Assembly: GCA_018367495.1 (NCBI GenBank)
Contig: JAGZGB010000016.1
Coordinates: forward strand, 1-30,641
Reading direction: 5' to 3'
Source: Veillonella sp.
GTDB lineage: Bacteria; Bacillota_C; Negativicutes; Veillonellales; Veillonellaceae
DNA: 30,641 bases
Part shown: piece after piece, positions 1 to 7,730 of the stretch
Position numbering within the stretch: the stretch's first letter is position 1
Layout of the letters: every line of letters starts with the position of its first letter
Translations under genes and position numbers: made by a program
Notes under the pieces: model-generated
What the model saw: the letters and a program-made list of their open reading frames with translations, nothing else
Told to the model about the DNA's origin: nothing
Database searches by the model: none

Positions 1-129
1 AGGTGCATCTGATTCGAGATCATCTGGCAAAAATACTTCGATACCTTCATCTTTACAAATATGTGCAGCCATTTTTAGAACTGCCATAATATTGCTTTTT
101 CCCATATTAGGGAAGAATCCGATACGCAT
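1..129 (-). CDS. nadK: NAD kinase, N-terminal part (cut by window edge)
   Basis: Only the first 43 codons are present; the gene runs off the left edge. The translation begins MRIGFFPNMGKSN and continues with a helix, then EGIEVFLPDD, which is the usual first beta-alpha-beta unit of bacterial NAD kinases (ATP-dependent phosphorylation of NAD to NADP, cytosolic). The catalytic GGDGT motif would lie beyond the window. The ATG at 129 is preceded by AGGAGA at good spacing. It starts 9 bases after the tlyA stop, and tlyA-nadK is a common Firmicute pairing, which supports the call. Identity rests on a short N-terminus plus context. Confidence 0.8.
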   Translation of the reverse strand, partial: MRIGFFPNMGKSNIMAVLKMAAHICKDEGIEVFLPDDLESDAP

Positions 130-138
130 AGCAATCTC

Positions 139-942
139 CTATAAAGAATGAGCTTCTGCAACCACTGTATCTATTAAAATATCGTCAATGGTTAAAGCCC
201 CTTCTTCGTACTTTTTAAAATAACCTAAAAACTCAATATTACCTTCCATACCTTTAATTGGTGAAAAAGTTAAGCCGTGTACATACAATCCACAATCATA
301 AGCAACATGTAAGATACGATGTAAAACTTCTTTATGGATTTCCGAATCTCTAACAATACCACCTTTACCAACATTTTCTTTACCAGCTTCAAATTGTGGC
401 TTAATCAAAGCTACAAGCACACCTGAATCTTTCAATAACATGGTAGCTACTGGTAATACTTTATCTAAAGAAATGAAAGCAACATCTATAGAAATAAAAT
501 CTGCGAGTTCTCCTAATTGCTCAGGTGTTACGGTCCGGATATTTTGTTTTTCCATGTTGATAACACGTGGATCTTGGCGTAACTTCCAGGCGAGTTGGTT
601 ATAACCTACATCGATGGCGAATACTTTAGCAGCGCCATTTTGCAAGGCACAATCTGTAAAACCACCTGTGCTGGCGCCGATATCAACCATAACGGCATCT
701 TGTAAATCGATAGGATACGTTTGAATAGCTTTTTCTAACTTTAGCCCACCACGGCTAACATAAGGTAAAGTGTTGCCCTTTACTACGATATTAGCCTCTA
801 CAGGAATTTTGGTTCCCGCTTTATCAATACGTGTTGTATCCATAAAGATTTGGCCAGCCATTATTGCTGCCTTTGCTTTTTCTCTACTTTCAAAAAGTCC
901 TCGATTAACGAGAAGTATGTCTAAACGTTCTTTACTGCTCAT
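139..942 (-). CDS. tlyA: TlyA family rRNA 2'-O-methyltransferase (hemolysin A-like)
   Basis: 267 aa, normal family length. Residues 1-65 form an S4 RNA-binding domain (RLDILLVNRGLFESREKAK), followed by an FtsJ/RrmJ-type SAM methyltransferase domain with VDIGASTGGFTD near residues 86-97. Candidates for the K-D-K-E catalytic set are K68 (SRGGLKLEKA), D153 (SIDVAFISL), K181 (IKPQFEAGK) and E237 (GNIEFLG). TlyA proteins methylate ribose on 16S and/or 23S rRNA cytidines; which site this one uses cannot be read from sequence. Its ATG overlaps the stop of the DUF212 gene upstream (ATGA, 4 bases), so translation is probably coupled. The old hemolysin label should not be taken as a function. Confidence 0.93.
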   Translation of the reverse strand: MSSKERLDILLVNRGLFESREKAKAAIMAGQIFMDTTRIDKAGTKIPVEANIVVKGNTLPYVSRGGLKLEKAIQTYPIDLQDAVMVDIGASTGGFTDCALQNGAAKVFAIDVGYNQLAWKLRQDPRVINMEKQNIRTVTPEQLGELADFISIDVAFISLDKVLPVATMLLKDSGVLVALIKPQFEAGKENVGKGGIVRDSEIHKEVLHRILHVAYDCGLYVHGLTFSPIKGMEGNIEFLGYFKKYEEGALTIDDILIDTVVAEAHSL

Positions 943-1418
943 ATCACACCATTATAAATATAATAAAATTGAATACCTGCTACTAAAATACCGAGAATTA
1001 ATCCTCCAAATACCTCTATTGGTGTATGTCCTAATAACTCTTTTAAGGCCTCTTTACGAGTAATGACAACTGGTATGTTTTTCTTTGTAAAATAGTCTAC
1101 AATTTGATTTAGAATTTGAGCTTGTCGACCGGCTTCTAAACGCACGCCAGAGGCATCATACATGACTACAATTGAGAATACAAAGGATAGAATAAAGAGA
1201 TCAGATACCCCATTTTTAAGATATATGGCTGTAGTTGTAGCGATTACAAAGGATGTATGAGAACTAGGAAATCCTCCCGAACCTACAAGGCGTTCAGGAC
1301 GGAATTTCCCATATCGAACTAGTTGCCATACGAATTTGATAGCTTGAGCAGTAAACCACCCCCAAAATGCGGCTTGCGCTATGTAATTGTGTGCTATTTG
1401 TGGTAATATATCAATCAT
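939..1418 (-). CDS. Divergent PAP2 family membrane protein (DUF212, YuiD-like)
   Basis: 159 aa. Several hydrophobic segments surround a conserved core that resembles type 2 phosphatidic acid phosphatases: GGFPSSHTSF near residues 47-56 and YDASGVRLEAGRQA near 88-101. This matches the divergent PAP2 family (B. subtilis YuiD). PAP2 relatives remove phosphate from lipid or polyprenyl phosphates, but no substrate is established for this branch as far as I know. It lies between ispA (28 bases upstream) and tlyA (4-base overlap), in the place where dxs sits in many Firmicutes. A polyprenyl phosphate substrate is suggested by ispA but is inference only. The start has an AAGG-type RBS. Confidence 0.85.
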   Translation of the reverse strand: MIDILPQIAHNYIAQAAFWGWFTAQAIKFVWQLVRYGKFRPERLVGSGGFPSSHTSFVIATTTAIYLKNGVSDLFILSFVFSIVVMYDASGVRLEAGRQAQILNQIVDYFTKKNIPVVITRKEALKELLGHTPIEVFGGLILGILVAGIQFYYIYNGVI

Positions 1419-1446
1419 TATTTATACCTTCTACAGGTAATATAAA

Positions 1447-2325
1447 TTAATTAGTACGTTCTAAAAGATAATCAATTAAAGCCGATAATATAGATGTATC
1501 ATAAGAAATAGAGTCTAATGCATCATGAGCTTGTTGTCCTACTAAAGTGGCTTGATTTTTAGCACTCTCTAAACCTAGTAAGGATACGTAGGTAGATTTA
1601 TGTTGGCGAATATCACTACCAGGAGTCTTTCCTAATTCTTCAATTGTTCCAGTTACATCTAAAATATCATCAATGATTTGGAATAACAATCCTAAACAAT
1701 TAGAATACTTCATGAGTGCTGATGTAGTTGCACTATTTGCACTACCTAGAATCAAACCAAGTTTTACAGAGGCATTAAATAATGCACCTGTTTTTCCACT
1801 GTGTAAAACTTTTAACTCTTCTAGTGGGATATGGTTATCTTCACTGAGCATATCAAAGGCTTGACCACCGACCATACCTTCAGGGCCTGCTGCAGCAGCT
1901 ACGCATTGAATAGCATCTATTTTTTGTTGAGGCGTAGCAGTTTTATTCTCAGTCATTAACTGAAAAGCATAGGTTAATAAACCATCACCGGCTAGAATGG
2001 CCATACCTTCACCATATACTTTATGATTAGTTAAATTACCGCGACGATAATCATCATTGTCCATAGCTGGTAAATCATCATGTACTAATGAATAGGTATG
2101 AATACACTCCATAGCACATAGAAATTCTTTATAATCGGCAGGATTTTTATGAAGCATTTCTAGTACAGCTTTTGACAAGATAGGTCGAATTCGTTTACCA
2201 CCCTGCATTAAGCTATAATTCATGGATTCATATAGTGGTTTAAATTCTTGATTAGGGCTTGTTAATACTTGACTTAACAATTGTTCAATAGTTTGCTTGC
2301 TAGACGCTAAATAGTCTTTGAACAT
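1447..2325 (-). CDS. ispA: Polyprenyl (farnesyl/geranyl) diphosphate synthase
   Basis: 292 aa, typical of the IspA/FPPS group. It condenses isopentenyl diphosphate with allylic diphosphates to give C15 (perhaps C20) prenyl diphosphate for quinone and cell-wall carrier lipids. Visible motifs are GGKRIRP at residues 42-48, the first Asp-rich motif DDLPAMDNDD from residue 83 with the bacterial two-residue insertion, GKTGALF near 178, and the second Asp-rich motif FQIIDDILD with D219, D220 and D223. All metal and diphosphate ligands appear intact. It follows xseB by 9 bases, the standard xseA-xseB-ispA order. Product chain length cannot be fixed from motifs alone. Confidence 0.93.
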   Translation of the reverse strand: MFKDYLASSKQTIEQLLSQVLTSPNQEFKPLYESMNYSLMQGGKRIRPILSKAVLEMLHKNPADYKEFLCAMECIHTYSLVHDDLPAMDNDDYRRGNLTNHKVYGEGMAILAGDGLLTYAFQLMTENKTATPQQKIDAIQCVAAAAGPEGMVGGQAFDMLSEDNHIPLEELKVLHSGKTGALFNASVKLGLILGSANSATTSALMKYSNCLGLLFQIIDDILDVTGTIEELGKTPGSDIRQHKSTYVSLLGLESAKNQATLVGQQAHDALDSISYDTSILSALIDYLLERTN

Positions 2326-2334
2326 AGAATCTCC

Positions 2335-2541
2335 TTATTCACTGATGCGTACTTCTTCAATAATTTGTTGTACTTCACCTTCAACAGAATCAAGCATTTC
2401 TGCACATTCTTTTACTAACGTTAAGCCCTTCTTATATTGAGTTAAGAGTTCAGAGATGGTTAAATCACCATCGTCTAATTGCTTAACAATATCTTCTAAG
2501 GCTTTGTATTTTTTTTCATAACTTTTTAGTGATGCGGCCAT
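2335..2541 (-). CDS. xseB: Exodeoxyribonuclease VII small subunit
   Basis: 68 aa, the usual size. The protein is one helical hairpin with the family pattern YEKKYKALEDIVKQLDDGDL followed by LLTQYKKGL, and an acidic C-terminus. XseB binds in several copies to XseA to form the enzyme that degrades single-stranded DNA to oligonucleotides. Its start overlaps the end of xseA by 26 bases in a different frame, with GGAG upstream inside xseA, which points to coupled translation. There is nothing unusual in the sequence. Confidence 0.93.
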   Translation of the reverse strand: MAASLKSYEKKYKALEDIVKQLDDGDLTISELLTQYKKGLTLVKECAEMLDSVEGEVQQIIEEVRISE

Positions 2542-3739
2542 CTTTGTGTATCTCCTTTACCGTAGCATTCACATAACCATCTGCAAATGTGACTTGTATA
2601 TCATCATCAGGATTTAATTGGACAACTGAAGTGATAGGCTTATCGTTATGTTCAACCTTTGCAAATCCTTTTACCATCATTTGTAATGGATTAAGAGATT
2701 CTAATTGTTGAGCTAATAAAGCTAAACTATGTTTCTCTGTATTGCATCGTTCTTTTGTAGCATTAGTTAATGATTGTGAAAGCTCTTGTAAATGTGTTTT
2801 CTCTTTATGCAAAAATTGTAGAGCTGGAATACCCAATTTACGGTTAAAGAGCAATGTTAAATCTGTACGTTTTTGCTGTAATGTATAACGTATGAATTCG
2901 TGTAGATACTCTTCCTTTTCTGTCAACTGTTCCTGTAATGTAGTGATAGGTAGTACTGTCATTTCTGCAGCATGACTTGGAGTTGCACCTCGTGCATCTG
3001 CTACGTAATCACATAAGGTATAATCCGTTTCATGACCTACTGCTGAAATAACTGGCGTATTAGCATTATAAATTGCCTCTACCACAGATCTATCATTGAA
3101 ACACCATAAATCCTCCATAGATCCACCACCACGACCAACGATGATAAAATCTATCTCTGGATCAGCATCAGCAGCAGCTATACCCTTAGCTATAATTGGT
3201 CCAGCTGTATTACCTTGTACAGGAACAGAGAATAATTTAAATTGGACTAACGGATTGCGTCTCTCACTGACATGTAAAATATCATGTAACACGGCGCCAG
3301 ACTGTGAAGTAACAATACCAATACAACTTGCCATGTACGGTAAACTTTGTTTATGGCTATCATCAAAGTATCCTAGGGCCGTTAACTCACGCTTTAAAGT
3401 GTCAAATTCAAGCTGTAATGGGCTTTTAGAACCGATTTGAATATCTGATGCAATAAGATTTAAACGACCCATTTTATTATAAAAGTTAACAGATGCTTTT
3501 ACAGTGACTAATAAACCATTTTGGATAGCATTAGCTAGGCCCTTTTGCATTACAGTACTAGACCACATCGTAACATCGATAGCGGATTCTTCATCTTTTA
3601 AGGAAAAATACATATGACCGCTACTATGACGCTTAGCATTAATAATGGTACCACTAACATAAACATTCTTAAGTAGATACTCACGGTCCAAGGTGCGCTT
3701 TATAAGATTATTTAATTGTGTAATGGTTAATACATTCAC
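2516..3739 (-). CDS. xseA: Exodeoxyribonuclease VII large subunit
   Basis: 407 aa; family members are usually 400-460 aa. An N-terminal OB fold (about residues 1-105, with GTIINAKRHSSGHMYFSLKD) is followed by the catalytic Exonuc_VII_L domain, which has TSQSGAVLHDI, the glycine-rich IIVGRGGGSMEDLWCFND and the AVGHETDYTLCDYVADARG segment, then ATPSHAAE. The C-terminal third is a long helical region with a final small beta segment that assembles with XseB. The stop lies only 2 bases before the TsaD-like gene's frame ends at 3742, so the two are cotranscribed. Role: single-strand DNA degradation in repair and recombination. Confidence 0.94.
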   Translation of the reverse strand: MNVLTITQLNNLIKRTLDREYLLKNVYVSGTIINAKRHSSGHMYFSLKDEESAIDVTMWSSTVMQKGLANAIQNGLLVTVKASVNFYNKMGRLNLIASDIQIGSKSPLQLEFDTLKRELTALGYFDDSHKQSLPYMASCIGIVTSQSGAVLHDILHVSERRNPLVQFKLFSVPVQGNTAGPIIAKGIAAADADPEIDFIIVGRGGGSMEDLWCFNDRSVVEAIYNANTPVISAVGHETDYTLCDYVADARGATPSHAAEMTVLPITTLQEQLTEKEEYLHEFIRYTLQQKRTDLTLLFNRKLGIPALQFLHKEKTHLQELSQSLTNATKERCNTEKHSLALLAQQLESLNPLQMMVKGFAKVEHNDKPITSVVQLNPDDDIQVTFADGYVNATVKEIHKDGRITKKL

Positions 3740-3741
3740 GA

Positions 3742-4695
3742 TTATCCTCTAGTTTCTTGTAAAAATGCAGTGCCAAAAGCATTACCAGTGGCATTATCAA
3801 CAGAAAATTGTGGTTGTGCCACATATAATGTAAGATGATTGCGTTTACAATAATGTTCCATACGGTAACGAAGTATACTATTACTCATTACACCGCCTAC
3901 AGCAATTAATGTACGAACAGGTTTATATTTTAAATGATAACTAATCATTTTATCTAATGCATTGCCTATAGAAGTGAATACAGCTCTTGCCAAATTAGAC
4001 TTTTCTATATCATTTATAGAGTCACTAATACGTCGCATAGCTGCACTACATGGGCCTGCAAAGCTTATCCAACCTTCTTTTACAGAAGATGGTAATGGTT
4101 CATATTCTGTAGTTTGTAAAGCTAATGACTCAAGATGCTTTCCTGCAGGAAATGGCAAACCCATTGCAACACCAATACGATCTACATATTGACCGCCTTG
4201 TAAATCCTTAGAGCCGCCAATAATGTGAGACTCAAATATTCCTTCTCCTTTATAATGACAATATACGAGCTCCGTAGTACCACCTGATAAATGAAGTGCT
4301 AAAAATGGATCTTTAGGAATTGTTTTTAGTTCTCGAAGGGCAGCTAAAATATGATTTTCTTGATGTGCAAAAACTTGTAAAGGTACATTCATCATATGAC
4401 TTAGAGATTGACCATATCCTAGCCCTACCATAAAGGCTGGCATATAGGAATTTTCCTCACGTCTAGGAAAACCACTAACACCGATACCACTAATTGGTAG
4501 TTGTGGCAATTCAGATATCAACTTAGGCAATGCCTTTGTATGTTGAAAGACCATATTTGATTGTTGTAGTCCTCGCTCACCCTGTTTGACCTCTAATATT
4601 TTGCGGGCTTCTCCAACTATTTGAAAGTCGCTATCTATAATGGCACAACTTGTAGTGTAGCAACTAGTATCAATGCCTAAGTAATATCGTTTCAT
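3742..4695 (-). CDS. TsaD/Kae1-family protein (COG0533), divergent paralogue
   Basis: 317 aa ASKHA-fold protein. Family signs are YYLGIDTSCYTTSCAI at the N-terminus (phosphate-1 loop), a HxxxH metal motif in FAHQENHIL, LHLSGGTTELVY, VGGVMSNSILRYRM and SVDNATGNAFG near the C-terminus with the expected Asp. True TsaD proteins make the t6A modification of tRNA using threonylcarbamoyl-AMP; they normally read GIETSCDETA, then GPGLVGALLVG, then SGGHTQL. Those segments are altered here (DTSCYTT, YMPAFMVGLGYG, SGGTTEL), which suggests the second, poorly studied COG0533 copy seen in Clostridia and Negativicutes. The canonical tsaD would then lie elsewhere. Start and stop overlap neighbours by one base (with nusB) and a 2-base gap (with xseA). 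A working t6A enzyme is not excluded because the metal ligands are kept. Confidence 0.78.
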   Translation of the reverse strand: MKRYYLGIDTSCYTTSCAIIDSDFQIVGEARKILEVKQGERGLQQSNMVFQHTKALPKLISELPQLPISGIGVSGFPRREENSYMPAFMVGLGYGQSLSHMMNVPLQVFAHQENHILAALRELKTIPKDPFLALHLSGGTTELVYCHYKGEGIFESHIIGGSKDLQGGQYVDRIGVAMGLPFPAGKHLESLALQTTEYEPLPSSVKEGWISFAGPCSAAMRRISDSINDIEKSNLARAVFTSIGNALDKMISYHLKYKPVRTLIAVGGVMSNSILRYRMEHYCKRNHLTLYVAQPQFSVDNATGNAFGTAFLQETRG

Positions 4696-5099
4696 TATTT
4701 ACTCTTATTATATGCATCTAGAATTGCGTTGATTAATTTATAGGAAGAATCAGAACCAAAATCCTTAGCTAATTGAATAGCTTCATTAATAGCTATAGAT
4801 GGTTCTAAAGGCTCATCTTCATTTGTCATTTCCCATAGAGCAATACGTAATATAGCGCGATCAACTTTATCTAAGTTTTCAACCTTACGGGATTTACAAA
4901 ATGGTTGTAATGCTGCATCTATAATTTCAGAAGCAGATAATACGCCATTTATAATATTATTAGCATAGGCCTTATCCATAGATTTATGCATGTGCCCTTC
5001 AGGAAATTGAACATCACTTTGATCAGCATGAAATTCATTGGCATATAACATTTGAAATGCGTATTGACGTGCTTCACGACGATTTCGCTTAATTACCAT
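4695..5099 (-). CDS. nusB: Transcription antitermination factor NusB
   Basis: 134 aa from the ATG at 5099, starting MVIKRNRREARQYAFQMLYA, the usual NusB opening (RRxAR..A...LY). The rest is all-helical with VDRAILRIALWEM and the conserved PSIAINEAIQLAKDFGSD segment, and ends KLINAILDAY. The ATG at 5099 was chosen over an upstream in-frame start because AAGGAG lies just before it and the family begins here. NusB with NusE (S10) binds boxA RNA and prevents early termination in rRNA operons. It overlaps the second asp23 gene by 11 bases and the TsaD-like gene by one base. Confidence 0.93.
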   Translation of the reverse strand: MVIKRNRREARQYAFQMLYANEFHADQSDVQFPEGHMHKSMDKAYANNIINGVLSASEIIDAALQPFCKSRKVENLDKVDRAILRIALWEMTNEDEPLEPSIAINEAIQLAKDFGSDSSYKLINAILDAYNKSK

Positions 5100-5484
5100 G
5101 TAGAGTTGGCTCCTTTTCTTTAACAATACCTTCAATATGTACATCGACCTTAACATGATCAAGATCAAGCATATTCTTTAAGGTTTGTTTGATTTCTAAC
5201 TGTAATTGTTTGGATAATTCAATAAGATTGTATCCATACAAGGCTTTAATATAAATATTGATTTCAATAAATCCTTTACGATGTTTAACATTGATCCCTG
5301 GTAAACTACGTTGACCAAAGGCATGTGTAATGCCCTCTACTAATTCATCGTAAAAGCGCGGGCTTAGAGAATGAATACCTGGAATTGTAGCTAACGTTTT
5401 AGTAGCTACATCGATGATGACAGAGTCTGCAATATCAATGGTATCCATATCTAATCCATAGTTTAATTGATTGTCTGAACTCAT
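5089..5484 (-). CDS. Asp23/Gls24 family protein (second copy)
   Basis: 131 aa. The central region IIDVATKTLATIPGI then KGFIEINIYIKALYGYN then LSKQLQLEIKQTL and VDVHIEGI follows the Asp23/DUF322 pattern. Family members are associated with envelope or alkaline stress, and copies beside nusB (B. subtilis YqhY) are linked to lipid metabolism through the accBC neighbourhood, which is absent here. No signal peptide or membrane segment is visible, so it is probably cytosolic or peripheral. TTAGGAG precedes the ATG. It shares the same fold as the gene just upstream, so the two look like an old tandem duplication or a heteromeric pair. Precise function is unknown. Confidence 0.87.
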   Translation of the reverse strand: MSSDNQLNYGLDMDTIDIADSVIIDVATKTLATIPGIHSLSPRFYDELVEGITHAFGQRSLPGINVKHRKGFIEINIYIKALYGYNLIELSKQLQLEIKQTLKNMLDLDHVKVDVHIEGIVKEKEPTLHGN

Positions 5485-5496
5485 ATAGATACTCTC

Positions 5497-5877
5497 CTAA
5501 GGCTGTGATGGTGTTACTAAGTCATCAAAAATAATGTCTTGTACCACTATATCAATAGTTTGCACTTCAATTTCTGTATAAGAAACTAAAGCTGTTTTTA
5601 TGCGTTCTTGTAAACGTAATGCTACATCAGGAATACGGTATCCATACTGAATACAAACATATAATGTTACAGAAATAGCACCTTCATCATTAAATGAAAT
5701 CTTGACACCTTCATGATCAGATTTGCGTCTAAAGAAGGTATTAACACCATCATTAAAGGTGGAACTCATATGATGTATACCCTTTGTTTCGAGTGCTGCC
5801 ATAGTCACAATCGTAGCATATACATCTTCATTTATCTTAATTTTACCAGACTCTAGTTCAGTATTTTTCTTGGTCAT
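5497..5877 (-). CDS. Asp23/Gls24 family protein (first copy)
   Basis: 126 aa from the ATG at 5877 (MTKKNTELESGKIKINEDVY). The Asp23 pattern is clear: EDVYATIVTMAALETKGI, GVKISFNDEGAISVTLYVC, YGYRIPDVALRLQERIK and VDIVVQDI-like end (QTIDIVVQDIIFDD). The frame stays open to a TTG at 5997 and would add a hydrophobic stretch, but that stretch overlaps a 10-bp hairpin with eight T at 5891-5938, and GAAAGAGG sits 5 bases before the ATG at 5877, so I chose the shorter start. If the long start were used the protein would be a one-pass membrane version like AmaP. It is followed by the second Asp23 gene after 12 bases. Confidence 0.84.
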   Translation of the reverse strand: MTKKNTELESGKIKINEDVYATIVTMAALETKGIHHMSSTFNDGVNTFFRRKSDHEGVKISFNDEGAISVTLYVCIQYGYRIPDVALRLQERIKTALVSYTEIEVQTIDIVVQDIIFDDLVTPSQP

Positions 5878-5890
5878 ACTGGCCTCTTTC

Positions 5891-5938
5891 AAAAAAAAGC
5901 ACTTGTCCCTATATATAATTACATAGATGACAAGTGCT
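5891..5938 (-). terminator. Intrinsic terminator between efp and asp23, directly before the asp23 RBS
   Basis: On the minus strand AGCACTTGTC (5938-5929) pairs perfectly with GACAAGTGCT (5907-5898) and is followed at once by eight T (5898-5891). The 21-base loop can fold further (CTAT with ATAG). Only 13 bases lie between the T-run and the asp23 start, so the efp transcript should end here unless read through. Confidence 0.82.
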
Positions 5939-5948
5939 AACAGTGCAA
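5920..5948 (-). promoter_or_regulatory. Candidate promoter for asp23-nusB run
   Basis: On the minus strand TTGCAC (5948-5943), a 17-base spacer and TATGTA (5925-5920) form a fair sigma-70 type match. Transcription would start near 5913, inside the loop of the terminator, so RNA made from here would lack one hairpin arm and escape it. This is inference from spacing and motif only. Confidence 0.4.
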
Positions 5949-6013
5949 ATGTTAGGATATATGGGGAATAAGATTCCATAAAAAGATCTAGCCCCAATAC
6001 ATATCAATAAGTA

Positions 6014-6571
6014 TTAGGCACGTTCAATGTATTGACCTGTACGAGTATCAATACGAAGTACATCATCTACTTCAATGAAGAGAGGTACTTTTACAGTGTA
6101 GCCTGTTTCTAAAACAGCTGGTTTGTTACCACCAGTAGCAGTATCCCCACGGATACCAGGATCTGTTTCAACTACGCGAAGTTCAACAGCTACAGGTAAA
6201 TCGATACCGATTACGATACCTTGGAAGAACATGATGGATACTTCCATATTTTCTAGAAGGAAGTTTTTAGCATCACCTAATTGTTCAAGGGTAAGTTCAA
6301 CTTGATCATAAGTTTCGTTATCCATGAATGTATAAGAGCCGTCAGACTCGTATAAATATTGCATACGACGACGATCAACATGTGCTTTAGGCACTTTTTC
6401 ACCTGCATTGAATGTACGCTCTACTACAGAACCAGTTTGTAAATTTTTCATTTTAGTACGTACGAATGCAGCACCTTTACCTGGTTTAACGTGTTGGAAA
6501 TCAACTACTTGCCATACATTACCGTCGATTTCAACGGTTACACCTGGACGAAAATCATTACTGGAAATCAT
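6014..6571 (-). CDS. efp: Elongation factor P
   Basis: 185 aa, exact family length. Three beta-barrel domains: an N-terminal KOW-like domain with the tip loop [12 protein letters not shown], where K32 is the residue modified in many bacteria, then two OB domains; the signature region [24 protein letters not shown] and the C-terminal [21 protein letters not shown] are intact. EF-P binds ribosomes stalled on proline runs and restores peptide bond formation. The loop fits the Lys32 type, so EpmA/EpmB-like or YmfI-like modification is possible but not shown. It lies 15 bases after pepP, the usual Firmicute pairing, and its transcript probably ends at the hairpin at 5891-5938. Confidence 0.96.
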   Translation of the reverse strand: MISSNDFRPGVTVEIDGNVWQVVDFQHVKPGKGAAFVRTKMKNLQTGSVVERTFNAGEKVPKAHVDRRRMQYLYESDGSYTFMDNETYDQVELTLEQLGDAKNFLLENMEVSIMFFQGIVIGIDLPVAVELRVVETDPGIRGDTATGGNKPAVLETGYTVKVPLFIEVDDVLRIDTRTGQYIERA

Positions 6572-6586
6572 CTAACTCTTCTCCTT

Positions 6587-7660
6587 CTAAATACCTATTT
6601 CAATTAATTCTTTTGGACTATGTGTCAACACCTCATAGCCGTCAGATTTGACGATGACACTATCCTCTATTCTCAATCCGATAGTACCTGTAATATAGAT
6701 GCCAGGCTCTACCGTAATGATCATATTTTCTGCAAATACCGTATCGGATTTAGTATTGGCCACTGGTTCTTCGTGTATCTCAAGACCTATGCCATGACCA
6801 GTACCATGATTAAATTCCTTGGTATATCCATGTTCTTTAATATAATCACGACAAACTGCATCAAGTTCTTTGCCAGTTATACCAGCTCGAACTGCAGTTA
6901 CGCCACGTTCTTGTGCTTCTAAAACTATACTATATAACTTCTTTTGTAATTCAGAGGCAGGCCCCATTACAATAGTTCTAGTCATATCGGAATGATAACC
7001 CTTATATACTGCACCAAAGTCAAAGGTAACAAAATCACCTACTTCGATGACCTTATCACTGGCTACACCATGAGGCATACTAGAACGATTACCCGATGCA
7101 ACAATGGTCGCAAAGGAAGGTTCCTCTGATCCACGTTTTAACATTTCTGACTCTAATATAATGCGTGCTTCATTTTCTGTCATTCCTACTTTTAGTTGTG
7201 GTATCAACGCAGCAAAAGCATCATCACCAATTTTAGCAGCTTTACGCAATAACTCTAATTCGTCTTCACGCTTAACCGCACGTAGTTTAGCAAAATTGAT
7301 AGATGTAAAATTAAAGCGTTCATCCAATGTATCACATAACGTTTCATACGTATCAACAGGCATTTGTTTGCCTTCGATTCCAAATAAACCTTCGTGAATA
7401 TGATGCTCATTGAATATGTCTACAAGAGTATCCATAACAGAGGACGTATATTGAATAACTGTATACCCTTCACATTGTTTTGTGGCTTGTTCAGTATATC
7501 TAAAATCGGTAATCATAAAGGCCTTATCTTGTGTAATAATAGCAAAGCCTGTTGTACCGGTAAAACCAGCAAAATAATGTAAATTTATAGGGCTTATCAA
7601 AATGACGCCTGTTAATTCTTGCTCTTTAATATACTGTTGTAGCAGATTTAATCCATTCAT
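6587..7660 (-). CDS. M24B Xaa-Pro aminopeptidase (YqhT-like)
   Basis: 357 aa from the ATG at 7660. A creatinase-type N-terminal domain (residues 1-130, with ISPINLHYFAGFTG) precedes a pita-bread M24 metallopeptidase domain. All five metal ligands are visible: D214 and D225 (FDFGAVYKGYHSDMTRT), H289 (NHGTGHGIGLEIHEEP), E318 (VEPGIY) and E332 (RIEDSV). The enzyme removes an N-terminal residue before proline, in the cytosol. The in-frame ATG at 7666 has AGGAG only one base before it, whereas the ATG at 7660 has AGGAG at 7 bases, so the latter is preferred. The peptidase-efp pairing is standard and fits proline-linked roles. Confidence 0.93.
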   Translation of the reverse strand: MNGLNLLQQYIKEQELTGVILISPINLHYFAGFTGTTGFAIITQDKAFMITDFRYTEQATKQCEGYTVIQYTSSVMDTLVDIFNEHHIHEGLFGIEGKQMPVDTYETLCDTLDERFNFTSINFAKLRAVKREDELELLRKAAKIGDDAFAALIPQLKVGMTENEARIILESEMLKRGSEEPSFATIVASGNRSSMPHGVASDKVIEVGDFVTFDFGAVYKGYHSDMTRTIVMGPASELQKKLYSIVLEAQERGVTAVRAGITGKELDAVCRDYIKEHGYTKEFNHGTGHGIGLEIHEEPVANTKSDTVFAENMIITVEPGIYITGTIGLRIEDSVIVKSDGYEVLTHSPKELIEIGI

Positions 7661-7730
7661 AATCATGCTCCTAGTCTATAAAGTACAATTAATCTTACCA
7701 TAAAATACCTATATTGAATAGAATTTTATG

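Noticed and set aside
5878..5997. Hydrophobic N-terminal extension of the first Asp23 protein, from TTG at 5997 or ATG at 5979
   Set aside because: No good RBS for either start, and the coding would run through a perfect hairpin with an eight-T run, while a good RBS precedes the ATG at 5877. T-rich DNA gives hydrophobic codons by chance.
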